Positions 26,323-34,692 of a stretch of 64,000 nucleotides of DNA are shown piece after piece. This DNA comes from Phyllobacterium chamaecytisi (lineage in GTDB: Bacteria; Pseudomonadota; Alphaproteobacteria; Rhizobiales; Rhizobiaceae). Location of the stretch: NCBI RefSeq assembly GCF_020164455.1, contig NZ_JAIQWW010000001.1, positions 310,001 to 374,000 of the forward strand, written 5' to 3'. Position 1 is the stretch's first letter. Each line of letters begins with the position of its first letter. The position numbers were made by a program, and so were the translations under genes. The notes under the pieces are model-generated. The model ran no database searches. It was not told the origin of the DNA and was given only the letters and a program-made list of their open reading frames with translations.

Positions 26323-26403
26323 TTCTGACCTCCAGTCAAGATTCGACGGGAGGCTCCTGGAAAATGGATAGCTGGCGCACCAATTGGCCAGCAAATACTG
26401 ACC

Positions 26404-26733
26404 CTAATGCCCGACCGAGCTCGAGAAGAGATTGACGATGAGCACGCCGGCAACGATCAGGACCAACCCGACGATCGCAGCAATATCCAGCGATTGCTTG
26501 AACCAGAACCAGCCAACGGCGGCGATCAGCACGATTCCCGCACCCGACCAGATCGCATAGACAACGCCGACGGGCATGGTTTTGAGCAGTATCGAAAGCA
26601 GGTAGAACGCCGCTCCGTAGCCGGCAATGCAAACCAGCGATGGCCAAAGCCTGGTGAATCCATCGGCCTGTTTGAGGGCGGAAGTGGCCACGACTTCGCA
26701 GACTATGGCGATAAGGAGGTAGAGATATGTCAT
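26404..26733 (-). CDS. SMR-family multidrug efflux protein
   Basis: This 109-residue protein has four membrane spans. The essential membrane glutamate is E13 in LLIAIVCEVVATSALK. Other signatures are the middle MPVGVVYAIWSGAGIVLI and the helix-3 GLVLIVAGVLIVNL. Members such as EmrE exchange protons for cationic drugs or guanidinium. It lies between porins 2 and 3. Its promoter shares the 26.73-27.14 kb spacer with the divergent porin 3. Confidence 0.93.
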   Translation of the reverse strand: MTYLYLLIAIVCEVVATSALKQADGFTRLWPSLVCIAGYGAAFYLLSILLKTMPVGVVYAIWSGAGIVLIAAVGWFWFKQSLDIAAIVGLVLIVAGVLIVNLFSSSVGH

Positions 26734-27135
26734 GTCAAATCACCATTCAGGGAGAGCGGAAAATCGTTGATTCGATTCAGCGATTGGCCAGCAACACCGC
26801 TGTAATGGCCGATTCTTCGGGTGTTTGCAGTTCCAATCCCGCCACGTTCCGGCAAGATTTTATTAAAAACCGGGTTACCAATATTAATGAGGGGTAAAGA
26901 TATTGCAGGAGCCGAGGCGATTTCGTGGCTTTTGTGCAACAGCGCTCTGGCATAGAGCCCTAACAGGGTGCCGATCCGGACATTCATGGTTGAAACCCCG
27001 GCGCTGGCGAGTATGGTCTGTCGGGAGGAAGGGCGTTCATCGCATTTCTTCTTGGACTTAGGGGATGGGGACAGGTTGTCCTTCAGCCAAATTGGAATGC
27101 CCAGACCCATTTTTAACTTTGACTGGAGGTCAGAA
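26734..27135. other. divergent promoter region of SMR gene and porin 3
   Basis: This 402-bp spacer should contain promoters in both directions. The 20 bases before the porin 3 ATG (GACTGGAGGTCAGAA) equal those before porin 2, so this leader is preserved between the copies. A minus-strand open frame at 26730-27146 is rejected as coding. Confidence 0.5.
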
Positions 27136-28266
27136 ATGAACATCAAGAGCCTTCTTATCGGCTCCGCTGCAGCCCTCGTTGCAGTATCAGGGGCACGCGC
27201 TGCAGATGCAGTCGTCGTCGCTGAACCAGAGCCCGTCGAATACGTTCGCGTTTGCGACGCATACGGCGCTGGCTTCTTTTATATTCCGGGGACCGAAACC
27301 TGCCTGAAGATCAGCGGTTATGTCCGTTATGATGCTGCTGGCGGCGACAATGTCTACGATGGTTCCAACGTAGGTGCCAAGGACAACGAAACCTGGTACA
27401 AGCGTACACGTGCAGAAGTTCGTTTCGACGCTCGTTCGGAAACCGAACTCGGCACCCTGCGTTCGTACATCCAGGGCCGTTTCCAGTATACCAATGGCAT
27501 CGATGATGGCGGTTCGCTGCCACAGGCATGGATCGAACTCGGTGGTTTCCGCATCGGTACTGCTGACGAACTCTTCGGTTCGTGGACAGATTATGCCGGC
27601 GCGATCATCAACGACGACGTGATCAACTACCAGTCCGGCCAGAGCAACCAGGTCAGCTACACTTTCGTTGGTGGCAATGGTTTCTCCGCAATGATCGGTG
27701 CTGAACAGGGTCAGGATGATGTTACCGGCCTCGGCGGCGACTATGTCATCGAAGACTACATGCCACACGTTCTCGCTGGTGCGAAGTTCGAGCAGGGTTG
27801 GGGCAAGGTCTCCGGCGTTGTTGGCTATGACTCCAACGTTGAAGAATTCGCTGGCAAACTGCGTTTGGACGTGAAGTTCAACGAAATGTTCTCTGCTTGG
27901 ATCATGGGTGGTTATCAGTCCGGTTATTCTGATCCAGTCCTCGCAGTTAACGGCGATGGCAATCTGGCGCTCGTAAATACTGACGAACGCAACTGGTTCG
28001 GCACTTGGGAAGGCGATTGGGCAGCTTGGGGCGGTATCTCCGTCAAGGCTACCGATAAGGCAACCATCAACGCACAGGGTGCTTGGGAAGACGAAGGCAC
28101 CTATGCTCTCGCTCTTAACGTAGCTTACGAGCTGGTTCCTGGCTTCACGATCACGCCAGAAATCAACTACACCAAGTTCGACGGTGCACGTAAGGACGTA
28201 GCTGAATTCGAAAGCGGCAGCGACGATGCATTCGGCGGTATCATCCGCTTCCAGCGCAACTTCTAA
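27136..28266 (+). CDS. alphaproteobacterial porin (Omp2-like) 3
   Basis: This 376-residue Porin_2 protein is the most diverged of the three. It has the same signal peptide type (MNIKSLLIGS) and the [19 protein letters not shown] phrase. About 30 extra residues lie mainly in one loop (LAVNGDGNLALVNTDERNW), and the last residue is Phe (FQRNF). Codon choice is richer in T at the third position than in porins 1 and 2, as expected for highly expressed genes in this group. A strong terminator follows the stop by about 25 bp. Confidence 0.93.
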   Translation: MNIKSLLIGSAAALVAVSGARAADAVVVAEPEPVEYVRVCDAYGAGFFYIPGTETCLKISGYVRYDAAGGDNVYDGSNVGAKDNETWYKRTRAEVRFDARSETELGTLRSYIQGRFQYTNGIDDGGSLPQAWIELGGFRIGTADELFGSWTDYAGAIINDDVINYQSGQSNQVSYTFVGGNGFSAMIGAEQGQDDVTGLGGDYVIEDYMPHVLAGAKFEQGWGKVSGVVGYDSNVEEFAGKLRLDVKFNEMFSAWIMGGYQSGYSDPVLAVNGDGNLALVNTDERNWFGTWEGDWAAWGGISVKATDKATINAQGAWEDEGTYALALNVAYELVPGFTITPEINYTKFDGARKDVAEFESGSDDAFGGIIRFQRNF

Positions 28267-28290
28267 TCCTTCACGGATTGGTTGATTTGG

Positions 28291-28322
28291 ACCCGGCAGC
28301 GCAAGCTGCCGGGTTTTCTTTT
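28291..28322 (+). terminator. rho-independent terminator after porin 3
   Basis: ACCCGGCAGC, a GCAA tetraloop and GCTGCCGGGT form a strong stem followed by TTTTCTTTT. Confidence 0.9.
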
Positions 28323-28458
28323 GCCGGAAATCTGGTGCTCTACAATGTTTATGGCACGCGGACACACCCCTGTGTTGAAATGGCCATAAATAGCGGGCAG
28401 ACATGATTGCGGGTAAGAGCCCGTTTGGAAAGTCGCTGTGGCGAGACATATGGCGTGG

Positions 28459-28519
28459 TTTTCGAGAACCGGAGCGCAGCGTACTCAAGTACGTGAGCAG
28501 CGGAAGCACAGAAAATCGC
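28459..28519. repeat. partial copy of the 145-bp palindromic element
   Basis: TTTTCGAGAACCGGAGCGCA...GTACGTGAGCAGCGGAAG matches the central hairpin of the elements at 22684 and 29547. The outer ends are degenerate or lost. Confidence 0.7.
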
Positions 28520-28580
28520 GTCAGATGACCGCCGCCGCAGAGTTTCAAAATGGGCTCCAAGATAAGAAAGTATTGACTAT

Positions 28581-29246
28581 ATGCAGACGATCAAAAGCTG
28601 GTTCTGGCCGGGCGTCATCACCATTGCGCTGCTGACGGCCTTGGCTGTGTGGTTTTTGACAGATCCGATCGACCGTGAGCTCACAGAGACCGCCAACAAT
28701 GCGCTTGAGACCGGCAATCCATGGGCGAGCGCCGAAATCGATGGCCGCGATCTGGTCCTCAAGGGAATTGCACCATCCGAGGAAGCGCTCGCGGAGGCGT
28801 TGAAAATTGTGAGCGAGACGAGGGGCATTCGCGTCGTCGACAATCAGGCGACACTTTTGCCTTTGGCTGTTCCGTTTTCCTTCGCGGTCACCAAGTCCGA
28901 TGAAGGGATCCTGCTTTCGGGCAACGTTCCCTATGGCGATGCCCGCGCCAAGATCCTCGCCGCCGCGGAAAGTGCCATGCCAGGTATCGAAATTCTCGAT
29001 GAAATGGCTGTGGCGCGGGGCGCACCGCCGGGTTTCTTCGATCTTGTCGATTTCGCGCTGGCGCAAGCGGCGCAATTGACCAATGGCGAAGTGGAAATTT
29101 CAGGTGAAACCTACAACATCAGGGGTACCGCTGCCAATTCGAATGGTTATGATAGCCTGAATGCTGCTCTGCACATGGCGCTTCCGGGCAATGGAAAGCC
29201 GGGCGAGGTGAAATTGGAAGTGCCGGCCAGCGCCAGCAACAACTAG
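28581..29246 (+). CDS. BON-domain membrane protein, probably truncated
   Basis: This 221-residue protein starts with one membrane span (GVITIALLTALAVWFL), placing it in the inner membrane with the rest in the periplasm. Two BON-like repeats follow (about 30-95 and 97-175, each with a V-x-G-x-A core such as LVLKGIAPSEEAL and ILLSGNVPYGDAR). In rhizobia such N termini often continue into an OmpA-like C-terminal domain, which is absent here. The stop TAG at 29244-29246 is the first three bases of the inverted-repeat element B, so the gene was probably cut short by it. The last residues (EVPASASNN) look incidental. Confidence 0.65.
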   Translation: MQTIKSWFWPGVITIALLTALAVWFLTDPIDRELTETANNALETGNPWASAEIDGRDLVLKGIAPSEEALAEALKIVSETRGIRVVDNQATLLPLAVPFSFAVTKSDEGILLSGNVPYGDARAKILAAAESAMPGIEILDEMAVARGAPPGFFDLVDFALAQAAQLTNGEVEISGETYNIRGTAANSNGYDSLNAALHMALPGNGKPGEVKLEVPASASNN

Positions 29247-29513
29247 GTCGTAAACTCATAAATCTGGTAGAAATGGCGCCTGAAACGGCAAGAAGATGCG
29301 AGGAGAAGCGTGAAGGGCGGGGTCTTTCCCCCGGCCGAACGGTTCGACACTGCAGCTTGCAGCCGTTTCGGCGTCCGGAGGATATGGTCCATCTTCCCGG
29401 CAACATCGTCGCAAAGGACTTGAAAATGGATAAACATTTCCATCGCCTTTGCTCCTTGTATCCGAAAAGATGGCCTCATACCATTTCCATCAGATTTATG
29501 AGTTTACGACCTA
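29244..29513. mobile_element. MITE-like element B, 270 bp, with terminal inverted repeats
   Basis: The ends 29244-29276 and 29481-29513 are inverted, 33 bp with two mismatches. The outer part (TAGGTCGTAAACTCATAAAT) is perfect. TA occurs at both ends. The interior is strongly similar to element A at 21223, but the outer ends are not. It lies at the 3' end of the BON gene and abuts two other repeats on its right. No transposase is present. Confidence 0.88.
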
Positions 29514-29546
29514 GAGTAATTCCACGAAAAGTGGGAACCGCTGCTC
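29512..29546. repeat. partial AGAGCAATTCC (RIME-like) repeat
   Basis: TAGAGTAATTCCACGAAAAG resembles the left arm of the complete hairpin at 39786. The right arm is missing. It overlaps the last two bases of element B. Confidence 0.55.
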
Positions 29547-29694
29547 CAGGGTCTGTTGAGATTCGCGATCATGGCGAGGCGAAAACGGTGTTTTTCGAGC
29601 AACGGAGCGCAGCGTACATTCTGGTACGTGAGCACCGGAAGCGCAGAAAATCGCCGTTTGCAGGCCGCCATGGCGTGAACATCGACAGACCCTG
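29547..29694. repeat. palindromic element, second full copy
   Basis: This 148-bp repeat has inverted ends (CAGGGTCTGTTGAGATTC and its imperfect complement at 29668-29694). Its centre (29600-29650) is close to that at 22730-22790. It directly follows the RIME-like fragment. Confidence 0.85.
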
Positions 29695-29719
29695 CAGCAG
29701 CCATTGGGAGGACGACGGC

Positions 29720-29806
29720 ATGTGGTATTTGATCAGCGAGCTCTGGCTCTTTCTTCTGATTGCTGTTCTTGTCGGTTTCTATGTCGGCTGGTCGACCCAG
29801 GCCTGA
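29720..29806 (+). CDS. 28-residue membrane peptide
   Basis: The ATG at 29720 follows GGGAGGA. The peptide starts MWYLISELWLFLLIAVLVGF and ends VGWSTQA, so it has one membrane span. It lies 29 bp before the HhH protein gene on the same strand, which suggests an operon. The small size prevents family assignment. Confidence 0.55.
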   Translation: MWYLISELWLFLLIAVLVGFYVGWSTQA

Positions 29807-29835
29807 CTTCGATAGCGAAGGTGGGATAACGAATC

Positions 29836-30495
29836 ATGGTGATGTTCATTTTATCGTCGCTGTTCCTCATTGCCGCCGCCTTTATCATCGGCGCGATTTT
29901 AGGCAATGTTTCCAAGAGGTTCTCGGCAAAAAGAGATTCTGTTTCTGAAAGCTCGACGAGGGCGGCCGATGCGCGGCTTGCGTCCCTGTCGCTGCTCGGT
30001 ACCCCTGCGAATGACGATGTGAAGAAATCTGCCAGAGAAGCCGCCGCCATGATTCCGCCGGCGGAACCGGTTCCCGCGCCAGACCCTGCGGGTGCGGGCC
30101 GCAGCAGATCAGGACGCAAGACGGCCGCGCCAAAGAAAAGCCAGGCAAAGGCCGAGGCGAAGATCGTGCGAAGCCCAAGGCAGGATGACAAGAACCGCCC
30201 GGCGTTGCTCAAGACTGCACGCCGCGGCAAGCCCGACAAGCTGACTGACATCGATGGCATTGGTGCCGTGATTGAATCGAAACTCTTTGCGGCCGGCATT
30301 TTCCACTACGACCAGATTGCTGGCTGGACTTCCGACGAAGCCGCCTGGGTCAGCGAGGAAATCGGCTTTCCCGGTCGCGCCCATCGCGAGGGCTGGATCA
30401 GCCAGGCGTCAGGCTTGGTGAAGCCTGTGGCGAAGGCAAAACCGAAGGCGGCGCCGAAAAAAGCTGCACCGGCGAAAACTGGCAAAAGCGGCTGA
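29836..30495 (+). CDS. membrane-anchored helix-hairpin-helix protein
   Basis: This 219-residue protein has an N-terminal membrane span (FILSSLFLIAAAFIIGAILG), then a long low-complexity linker rich in Ala, Pro, Lys and Arg. A helix-hairpin-helix domain lies at about residues 130-190 (KLTDIDGIGAVIESKLFAAGIFHYDQIA). A lysine/alanine-rich tail follows (KPKAAPKKAAPAKT). The HhH segment resembles the extra domain seen in several rhizobial proteins such as NuoE extensions. It may bind nucleic acid or protein at the membrane; the role is not known. Confidence 0.75.
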   Translation: MVMFILSSLFLIAAAFIIGAILGNVSKRFSAKRDSVSESSTRAADARLASLSLLGTPANDDVKKSAREAAAMIPPAEPVPAPDPAGAGRSRSGRKTAAPKKSQAKAEAKIVRSPRQDDKNRPALLKTARRGKPDKLTDIDGIGAVIESKLFAAGIFHYDQIAGWTSDEAAWVSEEIGFPGRAHREGWISQASGLVKPVAKAKPKAAPKKAAPAKTGKSG

Positions 30496-30508
30496 ACATT
30501 TTCCGTTT

Positions 30509-30673
30509 GGCAATGCTGCTGTGCGTGGTTCGACAAGCTCACCATGAGGGAGTGGGTTGATTGCATGGAGTGGGTTGATTGCAGGGTTGAATTTCTGCAA
30601 CGTCGGTGATTGTCGTTGCAATTCTCTATCGCCCTCATGGTGAGCTTGTCGAACCACGCACAGCAGCATTGCC
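30509..30673. repeat. 165-bp palindromic repeat with 42-bp perfect arms
   Basis: 30509-30550 and 30632-30673 are perfect inverted copies. The core is GTTCGACAAGCTCACCATGA. The loop has two copies of a GAGTGGGTTGATTGCA unit (30549-30584). It lies between the convergent HhH and hydrolase genes and could act as a bidirectional terminator. A second copy is at 38374. Confidence 0.9.
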
Positions 30674-30691
30674 ATCCGGCAAATCAGCAAC

Positions 30692-31576
30692 CTAAACCGC
30701 CCTCAGATCCACCCCGGCGGCAAATGCTGCGATCAGCTCGGGCAGGCGCCCGGTTTCCAGCATTGGCGCGTGGCCTTGGCCCGCCACGTTGATCACCTGC
30801 AGCGCCGGATGTCTGCGTGTCATTTCCTCCACCGTTTCCGGTGCCAGTAGCGGCGTGTTTTCTCCACGGATGAGCAGCAGCGGCAGTTCGGCCAACAAAT
30901 CGAACTGCGCCCACAGATCCGGCAATTTCTGCGTGAAATCGATGCCTGCCAGCGTTTTCACGAGGTGCGGGTCGTAATCCGGGCGGATAGCTCCATCGAT
31001 CTCGCGGTAAATCGCGTGGGCGAAGCGCTCCCAGTCCGCATCCCTCAGCGCCGGGAATGCGGCCCCATGCACGGCGCGCTGGATCTCCGCTGCTTCCGTC
31101 CAGCTCTTCGGCAGCCGCGGATTGTCCAAATACTGACTGATCTGCAGCAATCCCGCCGGCGCGATCTCCGGGCCGATATCGTTGAGGATCACGCCGGCCA
31201 GGAGCTGCGGCGCAATCGCTGCGAGGATGTGGATGATCAGCCCGCCGCGCGACGTGCCGAGAAACACCGCGCGATCGATCCCGAGCACTCCGAGCCCGGC
31301 AATCACATCGCCGGCTTCAGTGCCTATATTATAATGCGTGAAATCGGGATCGTAGGCCGACAGCCCACGTCCGCGATAGTCGAAGCTGACCACGCGCCGC
31401 GGCGTTTCCGGATGCTCCGAAAGCACCAGCGCCAGCTCATGGAAATCCCTGGCGTTGCGCGTCAGGCCGGGCAGGCACACGAGCGGCAGGCTATCCACGT
31501 CGCGCGCCGGTTCATACACCCGCGCGTAGAGCTTCAACCCATCCGGCGCATCGTAAGTAATCTCGCGAAAAGCCAA
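30692..31576 (-). CDS. alpha/beta hydrolase
   Basis: This 294-residue hydrolase has an N-terminal strand followed by CLPGLTRNARDF as the oxyanion region, the nucleophile elbow FLGTSRGG (Ser at about residue 109), an acid in the late LIRGENTPLLAPETV and the His in VAGQGHAPML. No signal peptide is visible. The stop lies 19 bp from the 165-bp palindrome. It follows the lytic transglycosylase gene by only 4 bp, so the two are probably an operon. Substrate unknown. Confidence 0.85.
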   Translation of the reverse strand: MAFREITYDAPDGLKLYARVYEPARDVDSLPLVCLPGLTRNARDFHELALVLSEHPETPRRVVSFDYRGRGLSAYDPDFTHYNIGTEAGDVIAGLGVLGIDRAVFLGTSRGGLIIHILAAIAPQLLAGVILNDIGPEIAPAGLLQISQYLDNPRLPKSWTEAAEIQRAVHGAAFPALRDADWERFAHAIYREIDGAIRPDYDPHLVKTLAGIDFTQKLPDLWAQFDLLAELPLLLIRGENTPLLAPETVEEMTRRHPALQVINVAGQGHAPMLETGRLPELIAAFAAGVDLRAV

Positions 31577-31580
31577 GCGA

Positions 31581-33701
31581 TCAGCCGCGCCGCCCGGCGG
31601 TCAGATCGCTTTCGATCTGCGCCTTGCCGGTAAGCCGCGCCTTATAGACCTCGTAGTTTTCCATCACCCGCTGCACGTAGTTGCGTGTCTCGGTATAGGG
31701 AATGCGCTCGATCCAGTCGACCACCTCGTCGAGCGGCTTGCCGCGCGGATCGCCATATTTCGCCACCCACTCATTGGCGCGGGTCGGGCCGGCATTGTAG
31801 CCGGCAAAGGTAAGCACATACGAACCATCGAACTTCGAGATCTGCTCGCCGAGGAATTTCGCGCCGAGTGTCGCGTTATAGGCCGCATCGGTTGTCAACC
31901 GGTCCTTCGAATAACTCATGCCGGCGCGGGTGGCGACGCCCTTGGCTGTTCCCGGCAAAAGCTGCAGCAGGCCGCGTGCCCCGGCGCTTGATACGGCGGT
32001 CGGGTTGAACTCGCTTTCCTGCCGGGCGATGGCATAGGCAAGCGCCGTGCCCGATCCGGAGATATTGGCATTGCCCGGAATGGCGCCGATCGGATGCGAC
32101 AGGGCGCCCACATCGATGCCGCGCTGCGCCGCAGCCTTGCCGACACGCAGGGCGACGTAGTGATTGCCCTTGCGCTCGGCCATCACCGCCAGCAGCGCGA
32201 GTTCGCCGGGGCTGTCGAGCTCCTGCGCAAGGCTCGTATAAAGCATCGCCGCGCGTGAATCGTAACCCGTGTCCTCGAGCCGCTGGATCGCCCGCACAGC
32301 CTCGCGCTGTGCAAAGCGCGTACGGTCGGCGTCGCTCGGCTTGGGGTAGGGCAGTTGCAACCCGGATTGCCCGAGCTTCGCCGCCGCAAGCTGCCCGTAG
32401 AACGTGGTGCCGTAGCGGGAAGCCCGCGTATAATATTCGCTGGCGTTCCCCGCACTGCCGGCTTCCGCCGCACGTCCGAGCCAGTAATAGGCGCGCGAGG
32501 CCGACATCGGCCGCGACGATATCTCGGCGATCCGGGCAAAATGCTTCTGCGCCGTTTTCGCGTCGTTCAGCGCCCTGAGCGCCACCCAGCCTGCGTGAAA
32601 CTCCGCGTCCGCCGCAACGGCCGGTGTCTCGGCGCTGTGCGAGGCGGCAACGCGGTAGGCGCGCTTGGCATCGCCAATGTCCAGCAATTCGCGCGACAGC
32701 ACCCGGCGCTCGGTCCACCACGCATCCGGATCGACCAGCGAAGCCGCATCGCGCGGCGCCGCAGCCATCGTGTCCGCCGCTTCCTTGTATTTCTCCTGCC
32801 GCCGCAAATATTGCGCCTTGGCGAAGATATAGGCGGCGTTCTGCGCCCAGGATCCATCGACCTGCGCCAGCTTCTTGCCGGCATCGGGCGCCTTCTGCAG
32901 CACGGCGGCAAAAGCCTGATACAGCGACGTCGCGCCGGCAAGCTTGGCCACGCGCCCGGCGGATTTCACCTTGCCCTCATAGAGCATGGTCAGCATGCGT
33001 GTCAGATGGTCTTCGCGCGAAATGACCCCGGAAAACTCCTTGAGGATCATCGCTTCCTGATTGTCATCGAGCTTCTTCGTCCGCCAGAACGGCCCGAGGA
33101 TTTGCCGTGCCGCACGCTGGTTGCCGCTGGCCACATAGGCGCGGGCGAGGATCACCACGCCTTCCGTCGTCTGCGGCGCGGTATTGCCAAAGGCACTGAT
33201 GACCACCGAAGGCGCCGGATTTTCCTTGTAGAGCGCCCGTTCGGAATTGCTGCGGAAGGTCGCCATGCCCGGCCAGCCCGGCAGTTCTGCGGCGGCCTGC
33301 GCAATCTCGGAACTCGGCACGCCCGGCGCATTGGAAAGGCCGATCGCCCAGGTCAATATATGCCGGTCGAGCGCCTGCGAAGGCAGGCCGTTGCGGATGC
33401 CGATCGCCCGCCGCACATCGCCCGAAGCGATGGCATCGAGCCCGCTCTTCAGGCTGCCGGCGATAGCCGTAGGCTTCGAAGGCTGGGCAATGCCCGCCGT
33501 CGTCACCGGGTCCGGATGCATCGCCGCCTGGATCGCCGGGCTGACGCGGGTTTGCGTCGAGGCGAAGGGCTTCAGCGTGGGGATTGGGATCGCTGCCGAA
33601 GGCACAGGATTTTGGGCGTACGAAGCCGACGCACTCAAACCCGCTGGCAGCGCAACGGTGAGGCCAAGAAGAACATGACGCAAAACAGAAGTTCTCAGCA
33701 T
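31581..33701 (-). CDS. soluble lytic murein transglycosylase (SLT family)
   Basis: This 706-residue periplasmic enzyme cleaves the glycan strand of peptidoglycan to give 1,6-anhydromuramoyl ends. It has a signal peptide (about residues 1-29, ASASYAQ) and a long alpha-superhelical region. The SLT catalytic domain is C-terminal, with the catalytic Glu in ARQESEFNP, then GLLQLLPGTAKGVA and FAGYNAGP. I prefer the ATG at 33701 since the signal peptide begins there. The hydrolase gene follows 4 bp downstream. Confidence 0.9.
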   Translation of the reverse strand: MLRTSVLRHVLLGLTVALPAGLSASASYAQNPVPSAAIPIPTLKPFASTQTRVSPAIQAAMHPDPVTTAGIAQPSKPTAIAGSLKSGLDAIASGDVRRAIGIRNGLPSQALDRHILTWAIGLSNAPGVPSSEIAQAAAELPGWPGMATFRSNSERALYKENPAPSVVISAFGNTAPQTTEGVVILARAYVASGNQRAARQILGPFWRTKKLDDNQEAMILKEFSGVISREDHLTRMLTMLYEGKVKSAGRVAKLAGATSLYQAFAAVLQKAPDAGKKLAQVDGSWAQNAAYIFAKAQYLRRQEKYKEAADTMAAAPRDAASLVDPDAWWTERRVLSRELLDIGDAKRAYRVAASHSAETPAVAADAEFHAGWVALRALNDAKTAQKHFARIAEISSRPMSASRAYYWLGRAAEAGSAGNASEYYTRASRYGTTFYGQLAAAKLGQSGLQLPYPKPSDADRTRFAQREAVRAIQRLEDTGYDSRAAMLYTSLAQELDSPGELALLAVMAERKGNHYVALRVGKAAAQRGIDVGALSHPIGAIPGNANISGSGTALAYAIARQESEFNPTAVSSAGARGLLQLLPGTAKGVATRAGMSYSKDRLTTDAAYNATLGAKFLGEQISKFDGSYVLTFAGYNAGPTRANEWVAKYGDPRGKPLDEVVDWIERIPYTETRNYVQRVMENYEVYKARLTGKAQIESDLTAGRRG

Positions 33702-33854
33702 AAAACTACCGGTTATGTTGAAGCGGATCGTGAAGAGCCCCTCGATCCAAAAGACCATATCATAATAATGGCGGACGTATGAAAGCAGTATTAACGAAGC
33801 GTTAGCCGGAAGGGTGGGATTTGAAGGGTTTCCGACTTGTTCACCTCTCCGTTA

Positions 33855-34205
33855 TCCCTAGTCCCCCACCCCTCCGTCATCCTCGGGCTTGACCCGAGGA
33901 CCCATCTTTTCTTTGGAGAGATGGTTTCGTCCGCAGGGATTCAAAGTTTTGAATGGGTATATGGGTCCTCGGGTCAAGCCCGAGGATGACGGAGAGGTGG
34001 TGCTTTGTGACGACGGAGAGGTGGTGCTTTGGGATGACGGAGAGGTGGTGAATGACGGAAAGGTGGTGCCCGGCCCGATGATGGAAAGGTAGCGCTTGGC
34101 AAGACGATAACGGAAAGGTGGGGTCACGCGTTAACCCCGAGGACGACACCAACATTTCCGTTATCCTAAGTCCTCGGGTTAAACCCGAGGACCCATTTTT
34201 TCTTT
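33855..34205. repeat. REP-like CCTCGGG...CCCGAGG repeat cluster
   Basis: Imperfect copies of a hairpin (CCTCGGGCTTGACCCGAGGA) are at 33880, 33967 (inverted), 34126 (decayed) and 34173. At about 33989-34123 short GACGGAGAGGTGGTG units follow each other about six times with 18-25 bp spacing. The whole spacer before the GIY-YIG gene is built of these pieces. I see no other coding sequence in 33702-34283. Confidence 0.8.
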
Positions 34206-34283
34206 GGACCGCGTTAGCCTTTCGTCCAATTTACACGAACGATGTTAGCGAAGCAGACTGGGAACTTTCCGGACTTCCGCTGC

Positions 34284-34568
34284 ATGAGTGGCTATGTCTA
34301 CATCCTTGGCAACCGCAAGAATGGAACACTTTACATCGGCGTGACGTCCGATCTTCCGGGTCGCATTTATGAGCACAAAGAAGGGCATACACCCGGATTT
34401 GCCTGGAAATATGGCTGTACACGACTAGTCTGGTACGAGGAACATGCCCTTATCGTAGACGCCATCCAACGAGAGAAATCTTTAAAGCGTTGGTACCGGC
34501 AGTGGAAGATTGATCTGATTGAACGGATGAATCCGGATTGGGAAGATCTCTACGACACACTTTACTAG
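34284..34568 (+). CDS. GIY-YIG nuclease-domain protein
   Basis: This 94-residue protein consists of a single GIY-YIG domain of the UPF0213/YhbQ-like type. The first strand is GYVYILGNRKNGTLYIGVTSD, with the catalytic Arg in LPGRIYEHK. The later Glu in QREKSLKRW and the phrase TRLVWYEEH are typical of the group. The ATG at 34284 matches the family start. The gene lies inside a cluster of REP-like repeats, with one copy starting 8 bp after the stop codon. Its function is unknown; nuclease activity is inferred. Confidence 0.88.
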   Translation: MSGYVYILGNRKNGTLYIGVTSDLPGRIYEHKEGHTPGFAWKYGCTRLVWYEEHALIVDAIQREKSLKRWYRQWKIDLIERMNPDWEDLYDTLY

Positions 34569-34575
34569 CCGCTCA

Positions 34576-34612
34576 CCTCTCCGTCATCCTCGGGCTTGAC
34601 CCGAGGACCCAT
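34576..34612. repeat. REP-like hairpin downstream of GIY-YIG gene
   Basis: CACCTCTCCGTCATCCTCGG followed by GCTTGACCCGAGGACCCAT repeats the unit found upstream of the gene at 33860 and 34160, in the same orientation. It starts 8 bp after the stop of the nuclease gene. Confidence 0.85.
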
Positions 34613-34692
34613 TTTGACGTTAGCGAAAGAAATCGCGTGGTCATCGCCGCGCGTGAATATATTGCCGACAACTCAGCAAACACACTCCAGGA

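Noticed and set aside
26396-26406. SMR stop codon next to TGACCCTA, like the end of element A
   Set aside because: The match is only about nine bases and no partner end or interior was found, so chance is likely.
26730-27146. 138-codon minus-strand frame between the SMR gene and porin 3
   Set aside because: Its start lies antisense to the porin 3 leader and signal sequence, and the product shows no family or domain pattern.
33989-34123. Short regularly spaced repeats that might be a CRISPR array
   Set aside because: The units are only about 15 bp, spacers are 3-12 bp and vary, and no cas genes are present. They are part of a REP-like repeat cluster.
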